A stretch of 64,000 nucleotides of DNA. Origin: Exiguobacterium aestuarii (GTDB lineage: Bacteria > Bacillota > Bacilli > Exiguobacteriales > Exiguobacteriaceae). The stretch is from positions 1,674,001 through 1,738,000 of the forward strand of contig NZ_JAIVAC010000001.1 in the NCBI RefSeq assembly GCF_020171655.1. The letters run 5' to 3'. This document shows positions 35,564 through 43,988 of the stretch, one piece after another. Under the pieces are notes generated by a model. That model had not been told where the DNA came from, did not search any database, and saw only the letters and a list, made by a program, of their open reading frames with translations. Numbering within the stretch: position 1 is the stretch's first letter; each line of letters starts with the position of its first letter. The position numbers and the translations under genes were made by a program.

Positions 35564-35590
35564 AAAAAAAGTAGCGATTCTCATCGCTAC
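35564..35590 (-). terminator. terminator of flavodoxin-like gene
   Basis: On the minus strand GTAGCGAT pairs with ATCGCTAC (loop of 4), and seven T follow. It lies just after the stop codon of the gene at 35596. Confidence 0.85.
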
Positions 35591-35595
35591 CTCAG

Positions 35596-36210
35596 TCATT
35601 CCATCGTATTTCCTTCTGCCGGAATCGGATGCGCCTTCAACATGCGCGCGAAATGGACGAGGTTATACGCCATCGTCTTCCCGTGTGACTTCGTGAACGC
35701 GTTGTCGCGCCCGGCATCGATATACGAGTCGCCTGGTCCCGCTTCCCCGACCCAATACGTATCAACGTTCGGTGGCACGGTGAATCCGATGTGGGATAAG
35801 GCATAGAGGATGCCCGCACACGCATGTTTCGCTCCGTCTTCATTCCCTGTGACGACGACTCCGCCGACTTTGTTGTAGTAGATCGCCTGACCTGACTTGT
35901 TCGTCAAGCCGCTCCCCCCGTATAACCGTTCGACCACTTGCGTCGCGACACTACTCTTTTCCCCGAGCCAGAGTGGTGTCCCGATGACGACGATGTCTGC
36001 CCCTTTCACTTTTTCAAAAATCTGTGGCCAGTCATCCCCGTCCCCTTCATCTTCTGTCACGCCGAATGCGACGTTATAGTCGACGATCCGAACGATTTCC
36101 GACTCGACCCCGAGCGCGTCAAAATGTGGCAAGATGTCGCGAATCAGTCCTTCCGTATGCGACGTCGTGTCGCCACCTTTTAACGTACAGTTTAAAAATA
36201 GAGCTTTCAT
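35596..36210 (-). CDS. flavodoxin-like NAD(P)H-dependent FMN reductase
   Basis: A 204-residue protein of the flavodoxin-fold NADPH-dependent FMN reductase/WrbA group. It has MKALFLNCTLKGGDTTSHTEGL at the FMN phosphate loop, then DIVVIGTPLWLGEKSS and GGVVVTGNEDGAKHACAG, which line the flavin. The ATG at 36210 has GAGGAGGG upstream; the longer frame (to 36444) has no support and would cover the divergent promoter region. Probably a cytosolic quinone or FMN reductase. Divergent from the phosphoesterase gene. Confidence 0.85.
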   Translation of the reverse strand: MKALFLNCTLKGGDTTSHTEGLIRDILPHFDALGVESEIVRIVDYNVAFGVTEDEGDGDDWPQIFEKVKGADIVVIGTPLWLGEKSSVATQVVERLYGGSGLTNKSGQAIYYNKVGGVVVTGNEDGAKHACAGILYALSHIGFTVPPNVDTYWVGEAGPGDSYIDAGRDNAFTKSHGKTMAYNLVHFARMLKAHPIPAEGNTME

Positions 36211-36329
36211 GGAATCCCTCCTCGAATAATCTCCAACAGTTACGTGTTCCCGTTCCCTACATTTCTTAGTACCTTTCGAAGGATTTTGTTCATGTGAAGC
36301 AGAACTGCTAGGTTGAGGAGTTGAATCAC

Positions 36330-37313
36330 ATGCCAAACTTTTTACACATTGCCGACCTGCATCACGCTCGCCATACGGGAAACGCGATTCATGCAGAACG
36401 GACAAGCTTTGACATTCAACGCGACAAACTTCAGCAACTCGCATCAGTCATTCGTGAACACGAAATTGCTGCAGTCCTGATTGCCGGAGACATCGAGGTC
36501 AGTGATTCATATGACCTTATGCCTTATTTAAAAGAATTGACATCCCTCGGTGCGTCTATCTATATCGTCTTTGGCGAACATGACGTCAATCGCCATCGTG
36601 ACAAGGAAGTGTGGGAAACGGTCCCCAATGTTCATTGTTTTGTAGAACCAGGATATCGCTTCGATCCAGCATTAGGAGTTGGCATATACGGGATAAGTTG
36701 CACATCGAACCAGGCGGGATTAGGCGAAGCCCTTGACCACATCCCCCCACTCGAACTCACACACCCTAACCTGCTGCTTAGTCATGGGCGTGCAAGTGCC
36801 TTTTCGAATACTCGACTTCACCCCCATGCTTTTGCCTATGTCGCGCTCGGGGATCACCATCGGTATGAAGTGATGGAGCGATTGAATACGACAATCGTAT
36901 ATCCCGGACACCTATTTTCTGTATGGGACGGTTGCGGCAAGGCATGGGAAACGGGATATGTCATCGGTTCGATTGATGGCGATACCATCACACACACGTT
37001 TCATGTGTTCCAAGGAGCTCAAACCAGACGCGTTTGCGTGAATCCTTTCATTCGTAACGACGACCAGATTCAACTCATTCTCGACAATGTCCCATCCATG
37101 TATGAGCAGTGGGTGAAAGATGACCCGGTTTCGATTCAAGAGGTCATTCGTCAGATTCTTCGCACATATCCAGATGATTATTTTGTCACCCCTAGTCACG
37201 CCAAGTTACGCCCTCGACGAATGTGTATGCGTGGCCAAAGATTGTTAGATGATCCTATTCTATTGGAATCGTTCGTTCAAAGATGTTATAAAGCGACACC
37301 TAACACACAGTGA
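36330..37313 (+). CDS. SbcD-like metallophosphoesterase
   Basis: A 327-residue calcineurin-like phosphoesterase related to DNA repair exonuclease SbcD/YhaO. The metal motifs are in order: ADLHHARH (D-x-H), AGDIEVSD (GD), FGEHD (in place of GNHD), LSHGRAS and ALGDHHRYE (GxHH). The length suits YhaO-type proteins, yet no SbcC/YhaN-type ATPase gene is near. The ATG at 36330 is preferred to a TTG 9 nt earlier because GAGGAG is then 9 nt away. It may be a solo nuclease or phosphodiesterase. Confidence 0.8.
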   Translation: MPNFLHIADLHHARHTGNAIHAERTSFDIQRDKLQQLASVIREHEIAAVLIAGDIEVSDSYDLMPYLKELTSLGASIYIVFGEHDVNRHRDKEVWETVPNVHCFVEPGYRFDPALGVGIYGISCTSNQAGLGEALDHIPPLELTHPNLLLSHGRASAFSNTRLHPHAFAYVALGDHHRYEVMERLNTTIVYPGHLFSVWDGCGKAWETGYVIGSIDGDTITHTFHVFQGAQTRRVCVNPFIRNDDQIQLILDNVPSMYEQWVKDDPVSIQEVIRQILRTYPDDYFVTPSHAKLRPRRMCMRGQRLLDDPILLESFVQRCYKATPNTQ

Positions 37314-37318
37314 ATGTG

Positions 37319-38881
37319 CTATTCGATTGTGCTCACACGCCCATCCGGCTCCTGATAGATCACGTGTTTCTCTGACAGTTCAGTCGGGGAACGGACCCCT
37401 GCGGCGGCCGTCATATTGTATAGTCCTTCCCGGAGCGAGATGATGTAGTTCGTCACTCGAAAACTCTTCTCGTCGACGACGAGGGCACGCTGCAGTTTCG
37501 GGTCGGTTGTCGCGACACCGACCGGGCAACGGTTCGTATGACACACCTGCGCCTGGATACAGCCGACGTTGAACATGAGTCCACGGGCGATGTTGACGAG
37601 GTCGGCACCGAGGGCGAGGGCAATCGCCACCTTGTCCGCCGTGATGAGTTTCCCCGAGGCGAACAGTTTGATCTGGTCCCGAAGACCGTGCTCGATCAAG
37701 AGGCGATGGACGTATGGGAGCGCCGCCTTCAATGGCAACCCGACCGTATCGGCGAGTTCCTGATACGTCGCACCTGTCCCGCCTTCACTGCCGTCAATCG
37801 TGATGAAGTCCGGTACGATTTGAGACGTCGACATCTCTTCGACGAGCGATTCCATGTCCTGTATATTGCCGACGACGAGTTTGATGCCGACCGGCTTCCC
37901 ACCGATTTCACGCAACTTTTCGATGAAGCCCAACAGTTCCTTGTGCGTCTGAAACTCGGAGAATCGGTTCGGGCTGTCAATCGTCTCTCCGACGCGCACA
38001 TGGCGGATGCGGGCGATCTCTTCGGTCACTTTCGAGCCGTCGATATGTCCCCCACGCGTCTTCGCCCCTTGCGCGAGTTTCAGTTCGAACGCCTTCACTT
38101 GCGGGAGTGCGCTCTTCTGTTTGAACGCTTCCACCGAGAACGTCCCGTCTTCGTCCCGGACACCAAACAGTGCCGGACCGATTTGACAGATGATGTCGAC
38201 ATTCCCTTTCAAATGATAGTCCGAAAGACCACCTTCCCCTGTGTTCATCCATGTCCCACCCGCACGGCCGAGCCCGATCGAGAGAGCCGTGATCGCCTTG
38301 TCGCCGAGCGAACCGAAGCTCATCGCCGACTGTCCGACGAGGCCGCGGACGTAGAACGGCTCCCGACACGTCTCTTTCCCGATGATGATGGTATCTTCTT
38401 CTGTTAATAAGTATGGGGAGATGTCTCGTTCGACGAGATGCTCTTTTCGGGTGAAGAGGTTATCTTCATCGAGTTCATACACCCACGTCGACACTTTTGT
38501 TGAATTGTCGATGCGTAGTTCGTTCCGATTTGTCGGATAAAGGGCGTTTTGAAGATAGAACCCACCCGCGTCAAAGTCTCGCTCCGAACCGAAGCCGATG
38601 ATGCGTGACTTGTATTTTCCGGCAATGACGGCCGCCTCGTATTCGTTTCGCGAGAACGGTTTCGCCTCGTTGTCGTTCAAGAACAAATATTGCCGAAGCT
38701 CCGGACCCATCTTCTCGAACATATAACGCAGTTTTCCGAGAATCGGGAAGTTACGGAGGACGGAGTGCTCACGTTGGTTTTGGTCACGTCGCCACAAGTA
38801 AAACAGAAGTAGCGGTGGAGCTGTCATCATCATCAATAAGAGCACAAGCAAGATGGTCAACATCGATGTATTGAGTGACAC
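37319..38881 (-). CDS. FMN-binding glutamate synthase-family protein (YerD-like)
   Basis: A 520-residue protein with an N-terminal membrane helix (about residues 8-30), then the FMN barrel of glutamate synthases: GQSAMSFGSLGDKAI, TGEGGLSDYHLKG, GSEGGTGATY and GADLVNIARGLMFNVG. Cysteines in GCIQAQVCHTNRCPVG could bind a 3Fe-4S cluster. It lacks the glutaminase domain and matches the short YerD type, whose in vivo role is unclear. Start GTG with AAAGGAGG upstream. It ends 5 nt from the convergent phosphoesterase gene, with no clear terminator between them. Confidence 0.88.
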   Translation of the reverse strand: MSLNTSMLTILLVLLLMMMTAPPLLLFYLWRRDQNQREHSVLRNFPILGKLRYMFEKMGPELRQYLFLNDNEAKPFSRNEYEAAVIAGKYKSRIIGFGSERDFDAGGFYLQNALYPTNRNELRIDNSTKVSTWVYELDEDNLFTRKEHLVERDISPYLLTEEDTIIIGKETCREPFYVRGLVGQSAMSFGSLGDKAITALSIGLGRAGGTWMNTGEGGLSDYHLKGNVDIICQIGPALFGVRDEDGTFSVEAFKQKSALPQVKAFELKLAQGAKTRGGHIDGSKVTEEIARIRHVRVGETIDSPNRFSEFQTHKELLGFIEKLREIGGKPVGIKLVVGNIQDMESLVEEMSTSQIVPDFITIDGSEGGTGATYQELADTVGLPLKAALPYVHRLLIEHGLRDQIKLFASGKLITADKVAIALALGADLVNIARGLMFNVGCIQAQVCHTNRCPVGVATTDPKLQRALVVDEKSFRVTNYIISLREGLYNMTAAAGVRSPTELSEKHVIYQEPDGRVSTIE

Positions 38882-38904
38882 GGTCTCTCCTCCTTTTCAC
38901 TAGA

Positions 38905-38939
38905 CGAAAAACACCCTGTCGAAAACGGAACAGGATGTC
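38905..38939 (-). terminator. terminator after DUF6075-like gene
   Basis: On the minus strand ACATCCTGT pairs with ACAGGGTGT and TTTTT follows. It separates the small gene at 38941 from the YerD-like gene. Confidence 0.75.
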
Positions 38940-38940
38940 A

Positions 38941-39327
38941 TCAGTCGCTCGGGATCGTAACCCCGTCAAATTGTTCATTTCGGCACAACGTGATCGCCTG
39001 CATCGCTAGTTTATAGTCCTCTTCCGGCAAGGCGATCAATTCGGTCGGAAGGACCCATTCTTTTGAGTTATACAAGTGAATGACGAGTTTGGCGAGTACA
39101 AACTCTCGTTTATCGAACGTGTTGTCATCGATGATTGTGGAGGTTCGAATCTTCCCAGCTTCGAGGTCTATATAAGGAAGCAAACATTCTCGGATATGCG
39201 AATGACCCGCAAGTACATATAGCGCGGCGAAGTATTCGCGACTGGTACTGCCAGGATCCGTGAGTCGTTGTGCTAACCGTTTGAACTCGTTGTAGTGGTC
39301 GGAAGATAAAAAATCAATATGGTTCAT
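38941..39327 (-). CDS. conserved hypothetical protein (possibly DUF6075)
   Basis: A 128-residue soluble protein, mostly helical (SSDHYNEFKRLAQRLTDPGS, then EYFAALYVLAGHSHIRECLL), ending near LAMQAITLCRNEQFDGVTIPSD. It resembles small Bacilli proteins of DUF6075, but that is from memory. The ATG follows AGAAGGTGG. No operon partner is clear; terminators or gaps isolate it on both sides. Confidence 0.6.
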   Translation of the reverse strand: MNHIDFLSSDHYNEFKRLAQRLTDPGSTSREYFAALYVLAGHSHIRECLLPYIDLEAGKIRTSTIIDDNTFDKREFVLAKLVIHLYNSKEWVLPTELIALPEEDYKLAMQAITLCRNEQFDGVTIPSD

Positions 39328-39410
39328 CGGTCCACCTTCTCTCTCTAAGCCTCGCTTTGCCCTCAGAGTTTATAATTTCCACCTTTTTGTAGAAGTTAAC
39401 CCTGTTTTCT

Positions 39411-40259
39411 TTAGATTCGGCGCATTGAAATCGCCTCACGCATCTGTTGGAGAGACGCGCGTCCCGCTTCCCCGCGTCGCATCATGACAGCTGTAAACAA
39501 GGCATCAATCAAACTGAGTTCCGCGATTCGGGAAGCGAGCGCCTCTGAACGAAACGCCGTCTCTTGGGACACCGTATAGAGCGACACGTCTGCAATCTTC
39601 GAGAGCGGTGACTTCGCGTAGTTCGTGATGGCGATTGTCGGGACACCTTTCTCTTTTAGGAGTTTGGCGATATCGAGTGTTTCTTTCGAGGCACCTGAGT
39701 GCGAGATGACGACGGCGACGTCCGCTGTCGTCAATTGTGAGGCTGACATGAGTTGCATATGCGACTCGAGGATGGCGCTCACTTGAAGCCCGCTTCGGAC
39801 GAACTTGTGGTACGCGTCTAACGCGACGACCGCTGACCCACCACTCCCGAAGAATTCGATGCGGCGTGCCCCGAGGAACAGCTCGACGGTTTTCTCTAAG
39901 GAGTCTCCTTCTAAAATCTGACGCGTCGACTCGATTGTCTTCCCGTTCGTCGAAAAAATTTTCTCTGCAATTTCAAGCGCCGTATCCGTCTCCGTGATAT
40001 CTTCATGGATGTCCTGAAGTGGTGCGACGACATCCGAGGCGAGCGCGATTTTTAGCGCCTGATAGCCTTTAAAACCGACACGCTGACAAAAGCGGAACAC
40101 GGTCGATTCGGCGACGTCGAGGTCATCTGCCACTTGATTGATTGTATGATGAATGATTTGTTCTGGTTGTTTTAAAATATAGTCGGCAATGCGTTGCTCT
40201 TTCTTGCTCAGTGTCGAATAGGCGCCACGGATGCGGGCCGTCCCGTTCATCGTTTCCAT
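39411..40259 (-). CDS. MurR/RpiR-family transcriptional regulator
   Basis: A 282-residue regulator. The N-terminal HTH-6 domain includes LSKKEQRIADYILKQPE and VADDLDVAESTVFRFCQRVG, and the C-terminal SIS sugar-phosphate domain includes RIEFFGSGGSAVVALDAYHKF and VVISHSGASKETLDIAKLLK. These regulators respond to phosphosugars. The start is ATG 40259 with AAAGGGTGA upstream. The motif upstream of it recurs before the gluconate operon (42927), so it is a candidate gluconate regulator using 6-phosphogluconate as signal (inference). Confidence 0.85.
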   Translation of the reverse strand: METMNGTARIRGAYSTLSKKEQRIADYILKQPEQIIHHTINQVADDLDVAESTVFRFCQRVGFKGYQALKIALASDVVAPLQDIHEDITETDTALEIAEKIFSTNGKTIESTRQILEGDSLEKTVELFLGARRIEFFGSGGSAVVALDAYHKFVRSGLQVSAILESHMQLMSASQLTTADVAVVISHSGASKETLDIAKLLKEKGVPTIAITNYAKSPLSKIADVSLYTVSQETAFRSEALASRIAELSLIDALFTAVMMRRGEAGRASLQQMREAISMRRI

Positions 40260-40301
40260 CAAGAATCACCCTTTCTCTTCTTCATCTAACGATACCGTTT
40301 C

Positions 40302-40312
40302 GAAAAAAATTC
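40302..40312. promoter_or_regulatory. candidate RpiR operator, copy 1
   Basis: GAAAAAAATTC has a GAA-N5-TTC layout. Extended, GAAAAAAATTCCGCAAT is matched at 16 of 17 positions by a copy upstream of the gluconate operon. It lies about 45 nt before the RpiR start codon, as expected for autoregulation. Confidence 0.5.
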
Positions 40313-40367
40313 CGCAATGTGTGATTCGCCTAAAAAGATTGACCCACCTTACAAAAGGAGACAGGAA

Positions 40368-40394
40368 GTGGGATTCTGGAATGTGCTACTCTAA
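40368..40394 (+). CDS. 8-codon leader ORF upstream of MHYT-GGDEF-EAL gene
   Basis: GTG followed by seven codons and TAA (MGFWNVLL), with a strong AAAGGAG ribosome site 7 nt before it. It is in the same frame as the large gene downstream but separated by TAA (40392) and TGA (40407). A 5-bp hairpin (GTGCT/AGCAC, 40383-40402) followed by TTTTT overlaps its end. It may be a leader peptide with an attenuator, or the original start of the large gene interrupted by stop codons. Confidence 0.4.
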   Translation: MGFWNVLL

Positions 40395-40421
40395 TTAAGC
40401 ACTTTTTGACTAATTCACTCA

Positions 40422-42881
40422 TTGAACCATTTGAAATCGAAAGGACTGTTTCGAATCGAACATCACCTCAGTAGCTCGTACAACTTACCACTCGTCATTC
40501 TTTCCATCGCCGTTGCCATCTTTGCTGCCGGTGTCGCCCTCGATATTAGCAGTCGTTTAAAATATGCGAAATACGCCTCACGGTTCAGCTGGGTCGTAGC
40601 CGGTGCCTTTAGCCTCGGGCTCGGGATTTGGGCGATGCACTTTATCGGCATGCTGGCATTCCACCTAAACGATGACGTGACGTATCACCTCGGCATCGTC
40701 TTGTTGTCGATCGTACCGGCCGTCGTCGCCTCAGGGCTCGCCTTTTGGATCATCAACCATCCGGAGACACGACCGACGCAACTCGTCTTTTGTGCCTTCT
40801 TGATCAGTGTCGGGGTTGTCTCGATGCACTACATCGGGATGGAAGCGATGCAGATGAACGCTATCCTCACGTATGACCCGATCATGTGGATCGCTTCTGC
40901 ACTTGTTGCTTATGTAGCATCGCTCGTCGGACTGTATATCCTCTTTTATATCCCGAACGTCTCGCGGTTCCATTGGCGCCGTCTCGCCAGTTCGGTCTTG
41001 ATTGGTGTCGCCGTATCAGGGATGCACTACGTCGGGATGGGCGCGGCACAGTTCACCCCGACAGAAGGAGTCAGCAAGTCGATGAGCGGTTATGCGGTCG
41101 ATAGCACCCTCCTCGCCTACGTCATCGCAGCGAGCGTCATGACCTTGTTCGTGATCATGTATATCTCACTGAGAACGGCGTCACAGCTCGAGGCACAATC
41201 GGAAGAACTCGAACTGAAGTTTGAATCGATCATCGAATCGGCATCGGATGCCATCATCGTCGCCGACCATAACCGTGTCATTCTCCAGTGGAACCACGGG
41301 GCGACCGATTTGTTCGGATATACGTATGACGAGATGATTGGACAGTCGATTGTCGCCATCATCCCGGAACGCTTCCGTGACGCGCACGAGCGCGGCATGC
41401 AACGTTACGAGAAGACGGGTGAGAAACGCGTCATCGGTCAAACGGTCGAACTCATCGGCTTACGAAAAGACGGTGTCGAAGTGCCAATCGAGATGTCGCT
41501 CGGAACGTGGAAGACGGACAAAGGCATCTTCTTCAGTAGCATCATCCGTGACATCAGTGAACGGAAACGAATCGAGGCACAAATCAACGACCTCGTCTAT
41601 TTGGACCCGCTCACCGGACTCCCGAACCGTCGCTTGTTCAGCGACCGACTCGACTCACTACTCGGTCAGTCCCAGCAAGAACCGTTCGCCTTGTACTATA
41701 TCGACCTCGACAACTTCAAAGTCATCAATGACCGGTTCGGCCACTCGATCGGCGATCAATTTTTGAAGCAAGTGACGACCCGGATCCAGTCGACGATTCA
41801 AAAGTCGGACACGCTCGCCCGTCTCGGCGGAGATGAGTTCATCATCTTGTCACCGCATACGAAAAGTAACCTTGCGGCCCATCGTGCTCAAGAGTTGATC
41901 AACGTCCTCCATCCACCGTTTGAACTCGAGAACGAGGAAGTGTTCACCGGTGCTTCGATTGGGATCAGTCTTCACCCGTCAGACGGGGATACGGCAGAAG
42001 ATTTAATCAAAAACGCCGATATCGCCATGTATCGAGCGAAGGCTGACGGCAAGAACGGCTATCAGTTCTTCACCAATGAATTGAACGAGTCCGTATCCCG
42101 TCGCTCGAACTTGTCGATGGCACTCCGTAAAGGAATCGGGCGTGGCGAATTCACCGTCCACTATCAACCGCAAATCCAGTTGGAGACGGAAATGGTCATC
42201 GGCATGGAGGCACTCGTCCGTTGGCACCATCCGGAACTCGGGATGATTTCTCCTGGTGAGTTCATTCCAATCGCCGAAGAGACGGGAAGCATCCACCGTC
42301 TCGGTGAGTTCGTCTTGAATGAGGCGTGTCGCCAAAACAAGACGTGGCAAGATGCGGGCATCCCCCCGTTTCGGGTCGCCGTCAACATTTCAGCCATTCA
42401 GTTCGCTCAAAAAGACTTGCCGGAAGTCGTCAGCCGCGCACTCGACGCATCAGGTCTCGACGCAAAGTATTTAGAACTCGAGTTGACAGAGAGCGTCATC
42501 CAGAGTGCGGACCGTGCTATCGAGACGATGCACGAGCTCGTCGCCCTCGGTGTCCATCTCTCGATCGATGATTTCGGGACGGGCTACTCGTCTCTTAGCT
42601 ACTTGAAGCTGTTCCCGATTGATACGCTGAAGATTGACCAGCACTTCACGAAGAATATCGAAAGTGACGAGAAGGACGCCGCCCTCGTCAAAACGATCAT
42701 CCGCATGGCGCATGAGCTTGATTTGAACGTCATCGCGGAAGGCGTCGAGACGGAGAATCAAGTCGCTTTCCTAAAAGCCGAATCGTGCAACCAGGCACAA
42801 GGGTATTACTATAACCGTCCATTGCCGGCGGAAGAGATTGACGTCTTCTTCCAGCAATATAAGAAAGCATCATCGAGTTAA
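40422..42881 (+). CDS. MHYT-PAS-GGDEF-EAL cyclic-di-GMP protein
   Basis: An 819-residue membrane protein. Residues 20-255 form seven hydrophobic helices with three MHYT motifs (MHFIGM, MHYIGM, MHYVGM), thought to bind copper and sense a gas. A PAS domain follows (about 268-385; IESASDAIIVADHNRVILQW). The GGDEF domain (about 390-560) keeps LARLGGDEF, but its I-site is QKSD rather than RxxD. The EAL domain (about 565-815) keeps MEALVRWHHP, LELTES, DDFGTGYSSL and EGVET, so both activities may exist. The TTG start has no ribosome site. Many proteins of this kind control motility and exopolysaccharide. Confidence 0.88.
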   Translation: MNHLKSKGLFRIEHHLSSSYNLPLVILSIAVAIFAAGVALDISSRLKYAKYASRFSWVVAGAFSLGLGIWAMHFIGMLAFHLNDDVTYHLGIVLLSIVPAVVASGLAFWIINHPETRPTQLVFCAFLISVGVVSMHYIGMEAMQMNAILTYDPIMWIASALVAYVASLVGLYILFYIPNVSRFHWRRLASSVLIGVAVSGMHYVGMGAAQFTPTEGVSKSMSGYAVDSTLLAYVIAASVMTLFVIMYISLRTASQLEAQSEELELKFESIIESASDAIIVADHNRVILQWNHGATDLFGYTYDEMIGQSIVAIIPERFRDAHERGMQRYEKTGEKRVIGQTVELIGLRKDGVEVPIEMSLGTWKTDKGIFFSSIIRDISERKRIEAQINDLVYLDPLTGLPNRRLFSDRLDSLLGQSQQEPFALYYIDLDNFKVINDRFGHSIGDQFLKQVTTRIQSTIQKSDTLARLGGDEFIILSPHTKSNLAAHRAQELINVLHPPFELENEEVFTGASIGISLHPSDGDTAEDLIKNADIAMYRAKADGKNGYQFFTNELNESVSRRSNLSMALRKGIGRGEFTVHYQPQIQLETEMVIGMEALVRWHHPELGMISPGEFIPIAEETGSIHRLGEFVLNEACRQNKTWQDAGIPPFRVAVNISAIQFAQKDLPEVVSRALDASGLDAKYLELELTESVIQSADRAIETMHELVALGVHLSIDDFGTGYSSLSYLKLFPIDTLKIDQHFTKNIESDEKDAALVKTIIRMAHELDLNVIAEGVETENQVAFLKAESCNQAQGYYYNRPLPAEEIDVFFQQYKKASSS

Positions 42882-42926
42882 ATCATTCGACCTCCACCTT
42901 GGGGGTCGAATTTTTATATCTGAAAA

Positions 42927-42937
42927 GAAAAAAATTC
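42927..42937. promoter_or_regulatory. candidate RpiR operator, copy 2
   Basis: GAAAAAAATTC, extended as GAAAAAAATTCCGTAAT, lies just upstream of the -35 box of the gluconate promoter. It matches the motif before the RpiR gene at 16 of 17 positions. Confidence 0.5.
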
Positions 42938-42948
42938 CGTAATCCGAC

Positions 42949-42976
42949 TTGTAAATCGAATTTATTTTGATATGAT
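42949..42976 (+). promoter_or_regulatory. promoter of the gluconate operon
   Basis: TTGTAA (42949-42954) and TATGAT (42971-42976) are spaced 16 bp apart and point to the dehydrogenase gene at 43019. Motif copies lie immediately before and after it. Confidence 0.6.
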
Positions 42977-42989
42977 GAATCTAGAGACG

Positions 42990-43000
42990 GAAAAAAATTC
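42990..43000. promoter_or_regulatory. candidate RpiR operator, copy 3
   Basis: GAAAAAAATTC repeats exactly, 14 nt downstream of the -10 box and just before the ribosome site. Bound protein here would block transcription. Confidence 0.45.
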
Positions 43001-43018
43001 TTTTTCAGGAGTGACGAT

Positions 43019-43900
43019 ATGGAAATTGGTTTGATTGGTTTAGGAAAAATGGGGTACAACTTGGCACTCAACTTGAGCGATCACGGACATACGGTCGTCG
43101 GGACAGACGTCGGGGACGTCACATCGGACGCGTTCACAATCGTGCCGACACTCGAGGATGTCGTGAGCAAGCTCTCGACGCCACGCGTCATCTGGGCGAT
43201 GGTACCTGCCGGAGACGTCACAGAAGCGGTGCTCGCGGAGCTATATGAGCGACTCGAACCGGGCGACATCGTGATTGACGGGGGAAACTCGAACTACAAA
43301 CTCTCGGTCGCACGCGCCGAACAGTTCGCCGAGAAGGACATCAAGTTCTTCGACTGCGGAACGAGCGGTGGGACGGACGGTGCCCGAAACGGTGCCTGTA
43401 CAATGGTCGGGGGTGACGCAGACGCATGGCCGACAATCGAGCCGATCTTTAAAGACTTGTCTGTCGAGAACGGATACCTGTATACAGGTCCTGCCGGAAG
43501 CGGTCACTTCTTGAAGATGATTCATAACGGGATTGAGTACGGGATGATGCAGGCGATCGCAGAAGGGTTCGATATCTTGGAGAAGAGCCCGTTCGATTAC
43601 GACTACGAACAAGTCGCACGCGTCTGGAATCACGGGTCGGTCGTCCGCTCTTGGCTCATGGAGCTCACAGAGAACGCCTTCAAGAAAGATGCGAAACTCG
43701 ATGAAATCCGTGGGGTCATGCATTCGTCGGGTGAAGGCAAATGGACGATCGAGACGGCGCTCGACCTTCAGGCGGCGGCACCGGTCATCGCCTTGTCGCT
43801 TATGATGCGCTACCGCTCACTCGAAGACGACACGTTCTCAGGTAAAGTCGTCGCCGCGCTCCGCAACGAGTTCGGTGGTCACGCGGTCGTCAAGAAGTAA
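43019..43900 (+). CDS. 6-phosphogluconate dehydrogenase, short type, paralogue 2
   Basis: A 293-residue enzyme closely similar to the one at 32984 along its whole length. It carries IGLIGLGKMGYNLALNL, VIDGGNSNYKLSVARAEQF, GTSGGTDGARNGACTMVGG and KMIHNGIEYGMMQAIAEGF. It oxidises 6-phosphogluconate, the product of the gluconate kinase gene downstream, to ribulose-5-phosphate. It is the first gene of the gluconate operon, after CAGGAG. A hairpin and a cre site follow, so it is probably made in larger amount than the permease and kinase. Confidence 0.93.
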   Translation: MEIGLIGLGKMGYNLALNLSDHGHTVVGTDVGDVTSDAFTIVPTLEDVVSKLSTPRVIWAMVPAGDVTEAVLAELYERLEPGDIVIDGGNSNYKLSVARAEQFAEKDIKFFDCGTSGGTDGARNGACTMVGGDADAWPTIEPIFKDLSVENGYLYTGPAGSGHFLKMIHNGIEYGMMQAIAEGFDILEKSPFDYDYEQVARVWNHGSVVRSWLMELTENAFKKDAKLDEIRGVMHSSGEGKWTIETALDLQAAAPVIALSLMMRYRSLEDDTFSGKVVAALRNEFGGHAVVKK

Positions 43901-43907
43901 GAAATGC

Positions 43908-43937
43908 GGAAAAGGTCACGGGGAGTTGACCTTTTCC
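43908..43937 (+). terminator. hairpin between gluconate dehydrogenase and permease genes
   Basis: GGAAAAGGTCA pairs with TGACCTTTTCC (11 bp, 8-nt loop). Only a short T-run follows, so it may be a partial terminator or an mRNA protector. Confidence 0.65.
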
Positions 43938-43949
43938 TTTGTCAGAAAC

Positions 43950-43963
43950 TGTAAACGGTTACA
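43950..43963. promoter_or_regulatory. cre site before gntP
   Basis: TGTAAACGGTTACA fits the cre consensus TGWNANCGNTNWCA at all 14 positions. It lies between the dehydrogenase and permease genes, so CcpA would act as a roadblock or on an internal promoter. Confidence 0.75.
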
Positions 43964-43988
43964 TATTAAACTTTAGGGGGAAAACTCA

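Noticed and set aside
37538-38407. A 289-residue frame opposite the YerD-like gene
   Set aside because: Lies fully inside a well-supported gene on the other strand and shows shadow-type composition.
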